Both the position numbers and the translations under genes were made by a program. The notes beneath the pieces were generated by a model. The model did no database searches. It was given only the letters and a program-made list of their open reading frames with translations, and was not told the DNA's origin. Below are positions 9,398 to 19,009 of a DNA stretch of 23,250 nt, in pieces. Numbering within the stretch: position 1 is the first letter of the stretch; every line of letters starts with the position of its first letter. Origin of the DNA: Acrasis kona (taxonomy: Eukaryota; Heterolobosea; Eutetramitea; Acrasida; Acrasidae); contig JAOPGA020001292.1 of the NCBI GenBank assembly GCA_026419775.2, positions 1 to 23,250 on the forward strand, in the 5' to 3' direction.

Positions 9398-11378
9398 ATG
9401 AACAGAAGCAGGTCCCAATCAAAAGGTGGTCTGAATATGATTTTTAGTCGCAAAAAGCAATTTGCAATCGAGGAGAAGAGAAGAAGTAGTTCGTTCAAAC
9501 TCCCACTGGACGAGAGATTGAAGGTACTTATTTTGTAAAACGTCTTTTTAAACAACGTAACAGCAATGCAGGGCTACAGAAGTAACATATGACATGCAAT
9601 GTAGTATTTTAGAAAAGTTGTGTTCCCAATTCGCGGATTTACATAGACAACAAATGAAGTTATCGGAGTCCTTCAAGGGATATGTAGAGGATTTTGTTCC
9701 AGCGCTGTATAGAAGCAAGCAAACAGAAGACATGGCTAATATGGTTACATTAATGGGCTGCGCGATGGAACAGTTGTCCTCAATATCCTCGACTTTTAGC
9801 GAGGGATGTAAAAAGTTTGTTTTTAACCCCCTCAAAGACCTGCATACCCAAACAAGTAGCTTTGAGGAATTGAATAATAATCAAAAAGACAAGGAGTCGC
9901 AATATCTCTTAAGGTTAAGAGATTCCACTTATACTAAAGTAAGTTTAATTTCTGTGAAGAATTTAATCGTTACTTTCAGACACTTGTATCATTCACTAAG
10001 GAGCTGACGACATACTTTGAACACGGACTCCAAACCCTAAACAACATGAACAACGCCGTTAAACAGATAGAGACGAGACTAGCTGAGCCACCTAAAAGAG
10101 ACACTGCTACAAACATTTTCGGGATTCCCCTCGTAGATGTTCTTGGAAGGTACACAGAACCTGGTCCCATTCCACTACAAATTGAGCACTGCTTGCAGTT
10201 CCTAGAGGCTAACTTGAAAGAACCTGGTATATTCAGAATTCCAGGTCACGCCCTTGAGGTTGAACGAATTAAATCACTTCTAGAGGACGGCGAATCACCT
10301 GACTTTGCAAGCATGGAGATCACCAACAAGATACATTCAGTTTGTGGAGTCGTCAAGCAGTACATTCGTGACCTACCAGAACCACTCCTCACTTTTGAAA
10401 GGTTTGACTCTTTCATTATGGCATCACGTAAGTCGCGTACATTCATCCTTCTAAGTGTTTATTTAGGAATGACTGATCCTGACGAGCAGTTCGTCTATCT
10501 CAAGAAGTTGGTTGACGATTTGCCACCAAACAACAAACATCTCCTATCAAGAATCACTCACACTTTGGAACTTGTTGAGAGCCACCAAGACGAAAACAAA
10601 ATGAACGCACACTCAATTGCCATATCTTTTGGTATGAACCTCATGAGACCACTTGACTCCTCCGACAAGCTTAAACTTGTTCAGTTGACCTCTGCAATCA
10701 ACAATGTAAGTTCATGTCAAGAATCAATCAAAGTAACAATTCTAGGTTTGTGAACTCATCATCAACAACTCAAAGGACCTATTTGAGTCAGAAGAAGTTC
10801 CTCCTAGAGACTCACTTTTAACTCCTGATGGGTTCATGAGAAATGATTCAACCAACCTTTCCATTTCCAACTTGGTTCCAAAAGAGATCACTATGGACAT
10901 GAAAGGAAATTACACCGATAGCGCAGGAATGCCAACACGGCTAATGAACCACAGACCTTCATTTACCGAAGAACATTTGGACTCCAAGATTGATGAGAAC
11001 ATGCTAACCAAGTGGGATAAGATGAAGGTGGGAAGGAAGTCAAGACGACAATTCTTCGTCAGCGAACAGCAAGTCAATATATTTTCTTTCATTTTTTTAA
11101 CCCCTAACAGAAGAGACAGCCTGGGTTCTTGGAAAGAAATCTTCCATTCTGAAACCAACACAAAGTATTACGTCAACACTGAAAATGGAGAGAGAAGCGA
11201 GACACATCCGCTAACGGAAACCGACGATGCAGCGGACGACACGGAGAGCGACGAACGGACACATGAACTTTTACCAGCCGAGGAAGACGAGATTATAATG
11301 TCACCCATGTCACTAAGAAAAACAAACTTCAAATCATTTGTACCAAAATCTAACTCAAGAAACATATTTGATGAATAA
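9398..11378 (+). CDS. BAR-like / RhoGAP / WW-like Rho GTPase-activating protein
   Basis: Supported exons are 9564-9938, 9980-10427, 10467-10705 and 10746-11378 (introns 41, 39 and 40 nt, consistent phases), plus a first exon from ATG 9398. The first half is helical, BAR/IMD-like, with the long heptad pattern expected for membrane-curvature binding. The RhoGAP domain (about 10120-10740) has the arginine finger in GIFRIPG, the LPEPLLTF motif and the MNAHSIAISFGMNL helix, so it should be active on Rho/Rac/Cdc42. A WW-like segment (GSWKEIFHSETNTKYYVN) lacks the second Trp. There are two frame problems. The natural end of exon 1 (KLPLDERLK, donor 9523) is one base out of frame with the ATG unless a 79-nt intron with donor 9485 is used. 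A T-rich 38-nt stretch at 11073-11110 looks like an intron but removing it breaks the frame. The stop TAA lies inside AATAAA. Confidence 0.75.
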
Positions 11379-11406
11379 AATGTACATAAAGTCAACTTTG
11401 AGATTT

Positions 11407-12423
11407 TTATTTCTTTGAAACTTCCTTGTCTTCTGGTACATGTAAATAAATGTGAGCTTCCTTGCTTGCGAACACGGGTCCTTGACTCCAATCATAACTA
11501 ACTGCATATGCGAAAATTGTTCCGTCCTTGTTGTACCTTCCCGAAACAACTTGTAACTTTGGATGTGTCTTCTTGTACTGCTGAACACGTGACTTGGCGT
11601 CCTTGTCCCAAGTGTGATACATTCCGTCGGCTCCCATGGTCACAAATGTTCCAAAGCGAGGATGGAAAGTAATGTCGTTGATTGCGTAAACATTGTTTTG
11701 TGGATCGCGATGACACTTGAAAGTAAAGTTCTTTGGCGGAACGGTGTCGTTAATGTATTGAATGGCTACTCTTCCTTCGATGCTACCTACGCAGAAACCT
11801 GTCTTATCGATAAAGTTGGAAATGCAACGACTCTGGTATTTTAGAGGGGAGTCAATTAGTTTCAGTGGTTGTGCCAGGTTCTTGATGTCATACAAAGCAA
11901 TTTTTCTTTCCGCACACGCTACAGAGATAAAGTCACCTGTGACGTCTGCGTCATAGCACCTCTCAGGCAAGGTCACATTAGCAGCTGGATTTCCTGTAGG
12001 GTTTCTTGTATCCCAAAATTTCAAAGTTTTATCCCAAGATCCAGTCATTGCGAAGCCGTCCATAGATGTTAGCGATTTAACAACCTTGATGGGTGCGTCG
12101 TGTTTGGCAAAGGTGATGGGTGTTGGATTTTGTCCGAGTTGTACGTATTTAGCAATGTTATCACAGCCTGCACTTAGTAGTTTCCCATCGTGGGTAAAAT
12201 CCACACATATTACAGGTTTATCGTGTTGATATACTGTTTTAGGTACCGCATTTACTTTGTTTCCTTGGCGCTGTATCTCCCAACACTGTACTTGACCCGA
12301 CCAAGAGCCCGCCATTAGATAGTCGTTCGATGGGCAAAAGCTGATCTGACTGATAGAATCAGACGGTGGTTGTGGCACCTCATAGTGATTGTTATCGTTC
12401 CCGGATATAGACACACCGAACAT
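11407..12423 (-). CDS. RAE1: RAE1/Gle2 mRNA export factor (WD40 beta-propeller)
   Basis: This is a single-exon gene of 338 residues, near the family length of 340-370. WD40 repeats are visible along the protein (for example GSWSGQVQCWEI, GSWDKTLKFWDTR, GADGMYHTWDKD). The N-terminal PPSDSISQISFCPSNDYLMAGSWSG and the RCISNF and NVYAINDITFHPRFGTF blocks are characteristic of RAE1/Gle2. The family binds the GLEBS motif of nucleoporin Nup98 at nuclear pores, supports mRNA export and takes part in mitotic spindle assembly. The start follows the divergent promoter shared with Asterix. The stop sits in AATAAA, 28 bp from the convergent RhoGAP stop. Confidence 0.93.
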   Translation of the reverse strand: MFGVSISGNDNNHYEVPQPPSDSISQISFCPSNDYLMAGSWSGQVQCWEIQRQGNKVNAVPKTVYQHDKPVICVDFTHDGKLLSAGCDNIAKYVQLGQNPTPITFAKHDAPIKVVKSLTSMDGFAMTGSWDKTLKFWDTRNPTGNPAANVTLPERCYDADVTGDFISVACAERKIALYDIKNLAQPLKLIDSPLKYQSRCISNFIDKTGFCVGSIEGRVAIQYINDTVPPKNFTFKCHRDPQNNVYAINDITFHPRFGTFVTMGADGMYHTWDKDAKSRVQQYKKTHPKLQVVSGRYNKDGTIFAYAVSYDWSQGPVFASKEAHIYLHVPEDKEVSKK

Positions 12424-12520
12424 ATTGGATTATTTTTATGAATATTGAACAACAATTTTGAACGTGTTCAAGGAGTATGTGGTATGTTATTGTAACAGAA
12501 TTCACAACATTACAAAAGCA
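12424..12520. promoter_or_regulatory. Compact bidirectional promoter between RAE1 and Asterix
   Basis: Only 97 bp separate the two divergent start codons (RAE1 ATG at 12423 and Asterix ATG at 12521). No clear TATA box is seen on either side; an AT-rich stretch lies at 12425-12450. Upstream in-frame sequence of Asterix (from about 12458) lacks an ATG and is taken as leader. Confidence 0.5.
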
Positions 12521-12838
12521 ATGCAAGTGCCACTAAAATGGACCAAAAGGTCGAACCCAGATGCGGAGAAACCAAGACCTAAAATTAACAAAAAAGATAT
12601 CGAGGATGATAGGGCTGCAGAAATAATGCCTATGATTTGCGTTGTATCAGCAACTATGGGAATGATGATAAAGATTAAAGTAGCCTCGTGGGTGTCGATA
12701 TTCTGTTGTATTTCGTACATATTAAATGTGAAATCATCCAATGTGGATTTAAAGCAGGTACTCACATCAATTTTGGTATCGGCCATGGGATTATTTTTAA
12801 ATTATTTTGGACCCAATTCAAGACCTGTACCAGAGTAA
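12521..12838 (+). CDS. WDR83OS: Asterix, PAT-complex subunit (WDR83OS family)
   Basis: The protein has 105 residues starting MQVPLKWTKRSNPD, practically the same length as animal Asterix (about 106). The N-terminus is cytosolic and Pro/Lys-rich, followed by three predicted membrane segments (IMPMICVVSATMGMMIKIK, VASWVSIFCCISYIL and LTSILVSAMGLFLNYF) and a short Pro-rich tail. The MGMMIKIKVASWVSIFC and SSNVDLKQV blocks align with the family (GLMLKLKWCAWVAVYC, SSEDTKQ). In animals Asterix pairs with CCDC47 as the PAT complex, an ER chaperone for multipass membrane proteins. I chose ATG 12521 because it gives the family length. Intronless; the stop is 14 bp from that of the convergent aldolase gene. 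Confidence 0.88.
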   Translation: MQVPLKWTKRSNPDAEKPRPKINKKDIEDDRAAEIMPMICVVSATMGMMIKIKVASWVSIFCCISYILNVKSSNVDLKQVLTSILVSAMGLFLNYFGPNSRPVPE

Positions 12839-12852
12839 AGAAAAATGTTTGT

Positions 12853-14259
12853 TTATTGTTCAACTTGTTCAATCACTTCACTTTCTGACCAATCATGTGC
12901 TTGTGTCTTCTCGTCGAATGGAATGTGCTTTTCAGATACAACTGCGCTAAGTGGTAACTTTCCATGCAAATGAGGGAATGCTTTGGATTGTCTGGTGCTT
13001 ACGGTTACCCATCTCAAAGCATCTAAATCTGTCAACTTTAATGGATCAATCTTTAAAAGTACAAGATCTTTTACTCCCTTCTGGTAAATTTCTGCACTTT
13101 GTCTAATCGTCTCCTTTGTTGAAAAGTGCAAAAATCCTTCCTTAATCTCTTGGGCAGTTCCAGGGTAGTGATCATCAACAACAGATTTTTTGTAATCTTC
13201 ATTAGACATCACTCGATAAATAAAGCGACTGGTAATGAGTTGTTTGATTAGGCTTAGAGTAAGGTCGACACCTTCTGATGTGACTTGATGATGGACGGCC
13301 ATACGACAATTGAAGCCATTAGGAGTGATAAGAACACCATGAGCAAGAAGGAATGGATGTGCATGACGGAAAGAAAAATTAATGTCTTCACCATTCACAA
13401 AAACAAAATTAGTTTCAACAGGTACAGTTATTTTGAATCCCATTTCAATCAATCCTTTTGAAAGTTTTTGAGCATTTTCGTGATCTTTCTTTAGTAATGG
13501 CCAAATGTTATCAATGGCATAAATAGCAGCACCTGCCAAGAGACCAGCCTGACGCCAACCACCACCGAATAGTTTTCTATATCTTCTGGCCAAGGCAATG
13601 AAATCCTTACTTCCGACTAGAACGCTACCAATAGGGGCACCTAATCCTTTACTCAAGCACAAACTAATGGAATCAAAGTATTGTCCGTATTGTTTCAGTT
13701 CAATGCCGGTAGCAGTCGAAGCGTTCCAAATTCTCGCCCCATCAAGATGCATTTTTAATCCATGCTTTCTTGCCAGTGTGTGAGTGGCTGCAATTTCTTC
13801 AACAGGAACAACGGTACCCATTATGGTATTCTCCAAAGAGATTACACTGGATATTGGGGTGTGATAATCTACTTTTGTGTTTATTTTTGCTTCAATTTGT
13901 TGTGCTGTTATATGTGTGCTTCCTTCGTGTGGGATAATTGGCATGACTGATGCATTGCTGTGGAACATTATACCTCCCTGTTCGCTGCGGTACACGTGCG
14001 CTCTGTGGTCACAAATCACTTCCTCCATGGGCTTTAGGTGACACCTCAATGCAATTTGATTGCTCATCACTCCGCTACACACAAACAAACCAGCCTCCAT
14101 TCCGCAAAGATCTGCACATTTCTTCTCCAACTGATGGACCGTAGGATCATCTTGATAAACATCGTCTCCAACGGGCGCATTCACCATGGCCGACAACATC
14201 TCTTGTGTAGGTCTAGTAACAGTGTCGCTCCTATAATCAACACGCACCAACGAAGACAT
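12853..14259 (-). CDS. Threonine aldolase fused to a C-terminal DUF952 domain
   Basis: The product is 468 residues, intronless. Residues 1-350 are a PLP-dependent low-specificity threonine aldolase: the start VRVDYRSDTVTRPT, GDDVYQDDPT, the Asp-containing HLDGARIWNASTATG, and the PLP lysine in SLCLSKGLGAPIGSVLVG are all intact. It should split threonine or allo-threonine to glycine and acetaldehyde. From about residue 360 the sequence is a DUF952 domain (FIYRVMSNEDYKKS, EGFLHFSTKETIRQSAEIY, ALRWVTVSTRQSKAFPHLHG, LPLSAV). DUF952 is normally a small stand-alone protein of unknown role. I chose the Met at 14259 because the upstream in-frame stretch (to 14370) is AT-rich leader. The stop is embedded in AATAAA. 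Confidence 0.9.
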   Translation of the reverse strand: MSSLVRVDYRSDTVTRPTQEMLSAMVNAPVGDDVYQDDPTVHQLEKKCADLCGMEAGLFVCSGVMSNQIALRCHLKPMEEVICDHRAHVYRSEQGGIMFHSNASVMPIIPHEGSTHITAQQIEAKINTKVDYHTPISSVISLENTIMGTVVPVEEIAATHTLARKHGLKMHLDGARIWNASTATGIELKQYGQYFDSISLCLSKGLGAPIGSVLVGSKDFIALARRYRKLFGGGWRQAGLLAGAAIYAIDNIWPLLKKDHENAQKLSKGLIEMGFKITVPVETNFVFVNGEDINFSFRHAHPFLLAHGVLITPNGFNCRMAVHHQVTSEGVDLTLSLIKQLITSRFIYRVMSNEDYKKSVVDDHYPGTAQEIKEGFLHFSTKETIRQSAEIYQKGVKDLVLLKIDPLKLTDLDALRWVTVSTRQSKAFPHLHGKLPLSAVVSEKHIPFDEKTQAHDWSESEVIEQVEQ

Positions 14260-14353
14260 GACTATTCTTTTCAACACAAAATTCACAATTACAACCCTTC
14301 CGACATGATCATTATTTTTCAAATCAAAATTATTACAAAAAAAAGTTGTTTTT

Positions 14354-16390
14354 TTATTTTTCAAATTCATAATTGTTATAAATATCCATAAAGATGTCCC
14401 TACATTCTATTTTTGCGTCCAACTTATGACACAGCAACACGGCTCCGCTCAACTTTCTATGCAGAGAATAAGTCACTGGTGGCGGTGGCGTCAATCTATA
14501 CTTGAGCATGGTCGGTATGATGCTCGCAACTTTTTTTGGCATTTGTTTATTTTTAAAATCATAAACACCGGGTGCACTAAATGGCTCTCCTAATAATGTA
14601 ACGGCCTGCGCGTGCGCTTCCATCATGACGCTTGGTTCTTCTCCAGTTAAAAATCCCATCTTGATGGATGCATCGATGATGGTATCAATGTCATTGGTAG
14701 CGGCTGCATTCACCACTCTAATGTATTGGTCCACGAATGTTTTTGGAAATTCCATGCATGCTCCAAAATCAATCAATTGTAATTTTTGAGTTGACTTGTC
14801 ATAAATGTAATTACTCCAATTGGGATCGGTCTGCATGAATCTGAATTCGAAAAGTTCCTTCAAACATAATTTGAGTAATTGTAAAGCGATTTTGTTCCTT
14901 GTTGATTGATCTATTTCTGGATCGGATGAAAGTTTGTCAACCGTGACTCCGTGTGCAAATTCCGTGGTTAATACCTTGGACGTGCTCAAATGAGGAATCA
15001 CCTTTGGTACTACAAATGTTTTTAAATCATCATCCTTTGATGAAGCTTGGCTCAAAATGTTTGCATACCTGATTTGATTATTCGCTTCCTTCACATAATC
15101 ACATTCTGATGATAATTCATTTCTTGCTTGTTCTAATGTGGAATGAATGTATGCTCCTTTGGGCATCATGTTGGTTGACTTTAGTAACAATTTAACGTTT
15201 TTAATGTCGCTGTCGATGCTTTGGCTGACTCCTGGATATTGTATTTTGATGGCAACGTCCGTTCCGTCTAAAATGGTTCCGCGATGAACTTGTCCGATGG
15301 AAGCTGCTGCGATGGGTTTCTTGTCGAAAGATGTGAATTGACTATTCCAGTCCACTCCAAGTTCATTGGTCATGGCTTCCATCATTTGTGATTCTGGCAT
15401 GACGTCTGCGGATTGTCGGACTCTTTCTAATGCTTGTCTAATGACTGGAGGTACCACGGAGTCTTCTTGTAGAGATAGCATTTGACCCAACTTGAGTGCT
15501 GCACCTCTCATCTTACATAGAGTGGATGCTATTTGTTCAGCATTTGCTTCGGTCATTACGGAGGAACGTAATGTTGCTTGATCTCCGGATACTTTTTTCT
15601 TGACATAATTAGAAAGTGTTCCTGTGAGGAGATTGAAACCAAGGGTGGTGAATCCAAAGGCACGTCCGAAACTAGAGGAAGGGACCTTTTGGGTTCGCAT
15701 CTCACTGGGTGTCGATGGTGCGACTGCTGGATTATCATATAGGTCTTGAACCTTGTCTGAGATGGACTTTTGTGGTACTTGTTCTTCAACTACTTCTTTT
15801 AGCTCTTGTGTTGGATTGTCTAAAATTGGATTTTCAATGATTGGAACCTCTGGAATAGGTATTTGTTCCTTTGCTTCATCTTTCACAATATTGCTTACAT
15901 CTGTAGGTTTCTCCTCTGCAACTTCAGGTAATGGATCTTGTTGAAGGAAACTTGTATTCACAACGATTGTGTCCTCCATCTTTGTGGAACTTTTTACCTC
16001 AATTTTCTGTTCACCCGGATTGGCAGGATCTTGATTGAAAACTATGGTTGTTCCTGAGTTTTTTAGTTCAGACTGAGGTACAACAATTTGTGTTGATGAC
16101 TGATGTTGTTCATTACCAAATGTGTTAAAATAGATAATTGTAGGTTGCTGTTGTTGTGCTGTGTCCGCCGAAGTTGTTTGTACGTTGGGTTGAGTTTTCT
16201 CAGTATTATATTGTGTTGGTGGTTTTCGCATCGCAGTTTTTAAAACTTTGTTTGCTGATTTAAGGGGTGACTCTGGGTAAAATGTTATTTTCGAAGATGC
16301 ATTCTGTGTCTGTCTGGATCCTCTAATTACTGATGCGCGGACTATTGATGATATACCTTGGGTAACACGCCAGAGGTCGGTGATTTTCAT
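14354..16390 (-). CDS. COQ8: COQ8 (ADCK3/ADCK4, ABC1) atypical kinase of coenzyme Q synthesis
   Basis: The product is 678 residues, intronless. The N-terminus (MKITDLWRVTQGISSIVRAS) is basic-amphipathic, suggesting mitochondrial import. Residues about 45-235 are a low-complexity Gln/Thr/Pro/Glu-rich insertion longer than in most relatives. The catalytic core follows with UbiB/ADCK hallmarks: KxGQ in KLGQMLS, the Ala-rich loop AAASIGQVH, VAIKIQYPGV, ELFEFRFMQTDPNWSNY and LIDFGA for the metal-binding Asp. The C-terminal PPPPVTYSLHRKLSGA is also typical. COQ8 acts as an ATPase on the matrix side of the inner membrane and supports the CoQ synthesis complex. A short upstream frame (ATG about 16458, 7 codons) lies in the leader. 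Stop embedded in AATAAA. Confidence 0.93.
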   Translation of the reverse strand: MKITDLWRVTQGISSIVRASVIRGSRQTQNASSKITFYPESPLKSANKVLKTAMRKPPTQYNTEKTQPNVQTTSADTAQQQQPTIIYFNTFGNEQHQSSTQIVVPQSELKNSGTTIVFNQDPANPGEQKIEVKSSTKMEDTIVVNTSFLQQDPLPEVAEEKPTDVSNIVKDEAKEQIPIPEVPIIENPILDNPTQELKEVVEEQVPQKSISDKVQDLYDNPAVAPSTPSEMRTQKVPSSSFGRAFGFTTLGFNLLTGTLSNYVKKKVSGDQATLRSSVMTEANAEQIASTLCKMRGAALKLGQMLSLQEDSVVPPVIRQALERVRQSADVMPESQMMEAMTNELGVDWNSQFTSFDKKPIAAASIGQVHRGTILDGTDVAIKIQYPGVSQSIDSDIKNVKLLLKSTNMMPKGAYIHSTLEQARNELSSECDYVKEANNQIRYANILSQASSKDDDLKTFVVPKVIPHLSTSKVLTTEFAHGVTVDKLSSDPEIDQSTRNKIALQLLKLCLKELFEFRFMQTDPNWSNYIYDKSTQKLQLIDFGACMEFPKTFVDQYIRVVNAAATNDIDTIIDASIKMGFLTGEEPSVMMEAHAQAVTLLGEPFSAPGVYDFKNKQMPKKVASIIPTMLKYRLTPPPPVTYSLHRKLSGAVLLCHKLDAKIECRDIFMDIYNNYEFEK

Positions 16391-16539
16391 CTTTGATATT
16401 GTCACGAAAAGCTCCAGTGAAATTCCATTACAACATTTAATACAGATTCATGTTCAACATACAAGAAGATATCAAGGGTGAAGTAAGTTCCTAAAAAGCA
16501 AAACAATATAATTAACAAAGCAGTACGTTTATTTACATT

Positions 16540-17022
<483 letters not shown>

Positions 17023-17045
17023 TTAATTCGAACTAAACTTTAAGG

Positions 17046-17070
17046 CTATTTATTGAGGTTCCGGAACCTC
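17046..17070 (-). promoter_or_regulatory. Heat-shock-element-like palindrome and TATA-like box of polyubiquitin
   Basis: GAGGTTCCGGAACCTC (17055-17070) is a perfect 16-bp palindrome holding the HSF dyad TTCnnGAA. A further TTC (17074-17076), TTC (17087-17089) and GAA (17098-17100) continue the array outward. On the minus strand AATAAATAG (17046-17054) lies directly downstream, about 45 bp before the ATG at 17001. This is the arrangement expected of a stress-induced polyubiquitin gene. Confidence 0.55.
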
Positions 17071-17296
17071 ATGTTCTAAAAATTGTTCTTCCTTTTAGAA
17101 ACCTTTTACAATAGAACTTTCAATTTCTCTTCGGAAAAAAATGACAGGTTGTCCATGAAAATCGCCAATACGCCGGCTGTTTTTTTGTATATCCCTAATA
17201 GCATAAAGGTCTGCTTACGTCTTATATCGCTAAGTATAATAATCTACATTTTTTTACATCCATATTCGTTCTTGCCTTCTATGCTTACTTTACCAC
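17071..17296. other. Polyubiquitin upstream region
   Basis: AT-rich with several T tracts and further GAA/TTC blocks near 17110-17135. A plus-strand open frame (17083-17322) has no protein-like composition and is not supported. Confidence 0.3.
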
Positions 17297-17322
17297 TAGC
17301 CGTCCGTTGGGCAGGCGAATAG
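17297..17322 (+). repeat. Direct repeat motif, copy 1 (core AGCCGTCC(C)GTTGGG)
   Basis: This 26-bp segment is matched by 20890-20916 with one indel and two substitutions, in the same orientation. It can fold as a small hairpin around the GTT loop, better in copy 2. Function unknown. Confidence 0.55.
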
Positions 17323-17849
17323 AAATCCTAGTAGGCATGAACTCATCTCTCGTCCACTCAACTGAATGGTTGACCTGCTTCCATTGGCAAAAAAAATTGT
17401 AAGAACCTAAAATTGCCAAAAGCACAAAGCAACAGCAGACCGTTCAGGAACTAGATCCCGAAGAAGTCATGCAACGCCGACGGTATATCTTTATAAACGA
17501 AAATTTCTATAGTGATGGCGAAGAAGAGGGTAGGGACGCTGGTCGAGGGCCAAGCATCTAAGGTCACAATCAAACGTAATCTTCCAATTCAATCAGCTGG
17601 AAAAAGAGGAGCCAACACCAATGTTGAGAAACCTAGAGAGTACTCCGGGTCAGGAACGTCGTCTCGAACCTCCACAAACAAACCGAAGTATATACTGAAT
17701 CACCTCTGAGATGATTTCAAAATTAAATTTTCTTGACACAGAAAGAAACAAAGAGGAGATGAGAGTATCATAATGAACACTTGCACCCAAATTGTAACAA
17801 CGAACGTTACACAAAATCATTTATGAATCACGCCGAAATGTAAAAAGAG
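17323..17849 (+). other. Weak coding-like stretch, no confirmed gene
   Basis: Two overlapping frames look mildly protein-like: one from 17402 to a stop near 17549 (QELDPEEVMQRRRYIF then acidic and Gly-rich) and one from 17512 to 17709 (MMAKKRVGTLVEGQAS, then Lys/Arg/Ser/Thr-rich). They could be pieces of one decayed gene with a frameshift, such as a mobile-element remnant, or chance. I do not recognise either. Confidence 0.2.
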
Positions 17850-17935
17850 TTCTCGAACCAGGAATCGAACCTGGAGCAACGGATGACTTCCTTTTATATC
17901 AAAGTCCGCTATGTTACCAACTACACCATTCGAGA
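17850..17935 (-). tRNA. tRNA-Gln (anticodon TTG) with 14-nt intron, copy 1
   Basis: The 86-nt gene folds as a cloverleaf: acceptor TCTCGAA/TTCGAGA, D arm GTGT-AGTTGGTA-ACAT, anticodon stem GCGGA/TCCGT, T arm CCAGG-TTCGATT-CCTGG, discriminator A. The loop is CTTTGA plus A after removing an intron at the canonical 37/38 site (17885-17898, TATAAAAGGAAGTC). The anticodon TTG (17900-17902) decodes CAA. A TTTTT pol III terminator follows on the minus strand. Internal A and B boxes (GGTTCGATTCC) are intact. Confidence 0.93.
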
Positions 17936-18504
17936 TCTGTGAGAACTTTGAGCCAATGGAGACGTGTATCCTATGTTTGGAGCATACTAAAAAATACTGA
18001 AAATCAGAAGTAATAATGTCTAAAATCAAATTGAGTAGGGCTAAAACAATGACATTAATAAATTTCAAACACCATAAAGCATGCCACTTGCTCAACAAAA
18101 TGATGAGTGCACCTTTATGTACGACCAGAATGGATGGTTATTGAAGCTATTGTTATACAATCGATACAACCTGAGAAAATTAGAAGCATGCCCATTCAAG
18201 CATATTAAAACTCTTGCTGACACCACTGGATCTACAAATACCAACAAACGTGGCGACCTTCGAAATTACATCTGGACACTTTAGCGTTAACAACATAGCA
18301 TGTATGCACGGAAAATAACACCAAAATCTCGCCTTATTCAAAACATTAACGGATCGACTAAGAATCCGCAAAAAGAAGGAGTTGGGATTAGGCTAATTGT
18401 CAACGGAGATCAATCATAGGTTGAGGAGTAACAACGAGTAAACAATCACAATGACAATATCGTTAATGAGCTAATCAATTCGCACCTGATCACAATAAAC
18501 CAAG
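17936..18504. other. Non-coding spacer between tRNA-Gln copy 1 and repeat A
   Basis: The tRNA 5' flank (17936-17975) is partly repeated at 20273-20313. A 67-codon plus-strand frame at 18081-18284 (MPLAQQNDECTFMYDQNG) is open but has no recognisable domain and no supporting splice or promoter signals; it may be chance. Nothing else is seen. Confidence 0.3.
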
Positions 18505-18614
18505 TTTGACTGCAGAGTTTGCGCGGTCACGCCGACATCGACGATAATTTGTGAAGAGACATTATTATGACTTCTAAGAAAATATAAGAACACACCATCA
18601 TGCATTAATGTACA
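18505..18614. repeat. Dispersed repeat, copy A
   Basis: Shares a nearly unbroken core with copy B (18735-18831): GTCACGCCGACATCGA, then GATAATTTGTGAAGAGAC and ACACACCATCAT, with short indels in the AT-rich part. No coding potential is visible. Confidence 0.7.
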
Positions 18615-18734
18615 TACTCAAAGCACATCAAATCAGTATTGATTCGACGTCTTCTAAAGTCATGTATTAATGGATTATAAGGACCATAACGGCTCGCATC
18701 CCTCTCTTGACTCAAATGGCGTCGGGAACCCGAA

Positions 18735-18831
18735 TTGATTGCAGACACTCTCGCGCCGTCACGCCGACATCGAAGATAATTTGTGAAGAGACATTATTTT
18801 GAATTCTAATAACACACCATCATAATGTACA
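18735..18831. repeat. Dispersed repeat, copy B
   Basis: Same element as copy A, same orientation, 230 bp away. Just before it, CGGGAACCCG (18723-18732) is a small perfect inverted repeat not present in copy A. Confidence 0.7.
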
Positions 18832-18923
18832 AATTCGATTGTGTAGAGGCATGTGGTCCAAAAGTATTATTGTTGGACTAATAATAGATTAAAATTTTGG
18901 AAGTTCGCTATCCTTAAAAGTAG

Positions 18924-19009
18924 TTCTCGAACCAGGAATCGAACCTGGAGCAACGGATGACTTCCTTTTATATCAAAGTCCGCTATGTTACCAACTACAC
19001 CATTCGAGA
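18924..19009 (-). tRNA. tRNA-Gln (anticodon TTG) with 14-nt intron, copy 2
   Basis: Identical over all 86 nt, including the intron (18959-18972), to the copy at 17850-17935. The anticodon is at 18974-18976. Downstream on the minus strand is a TTTT terminator. The flanks match copy 1 only for a few bases, so either the duplication is old with the gene body conserved by gene conversion or only the gene was copied. Confidence 0.93.

Noticed and set aside
12458-12520. Longer N-terminus for Asterix
   Set aside because: There is no ATG in the upstream part, and the 12521 start gives the normal family length.
14260-14370. Longer N-terminus for threonine aldolase
   Set aside because: The upstream stretch is AT-rich and Asn/Lys-rich without homology; the Met at 14259 fits the family start.
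17817-18098. Minus-strand 93-codon frame
   Set aside because: It contains the tRNA-Gln gene; coding use is unlikely.
18716-18776. tRNA-like fold using GGCGTCG and CGCCGAC ends
   Set aside because: The acceptor-like pairing has mismatches and no D or anticodon arm is present.
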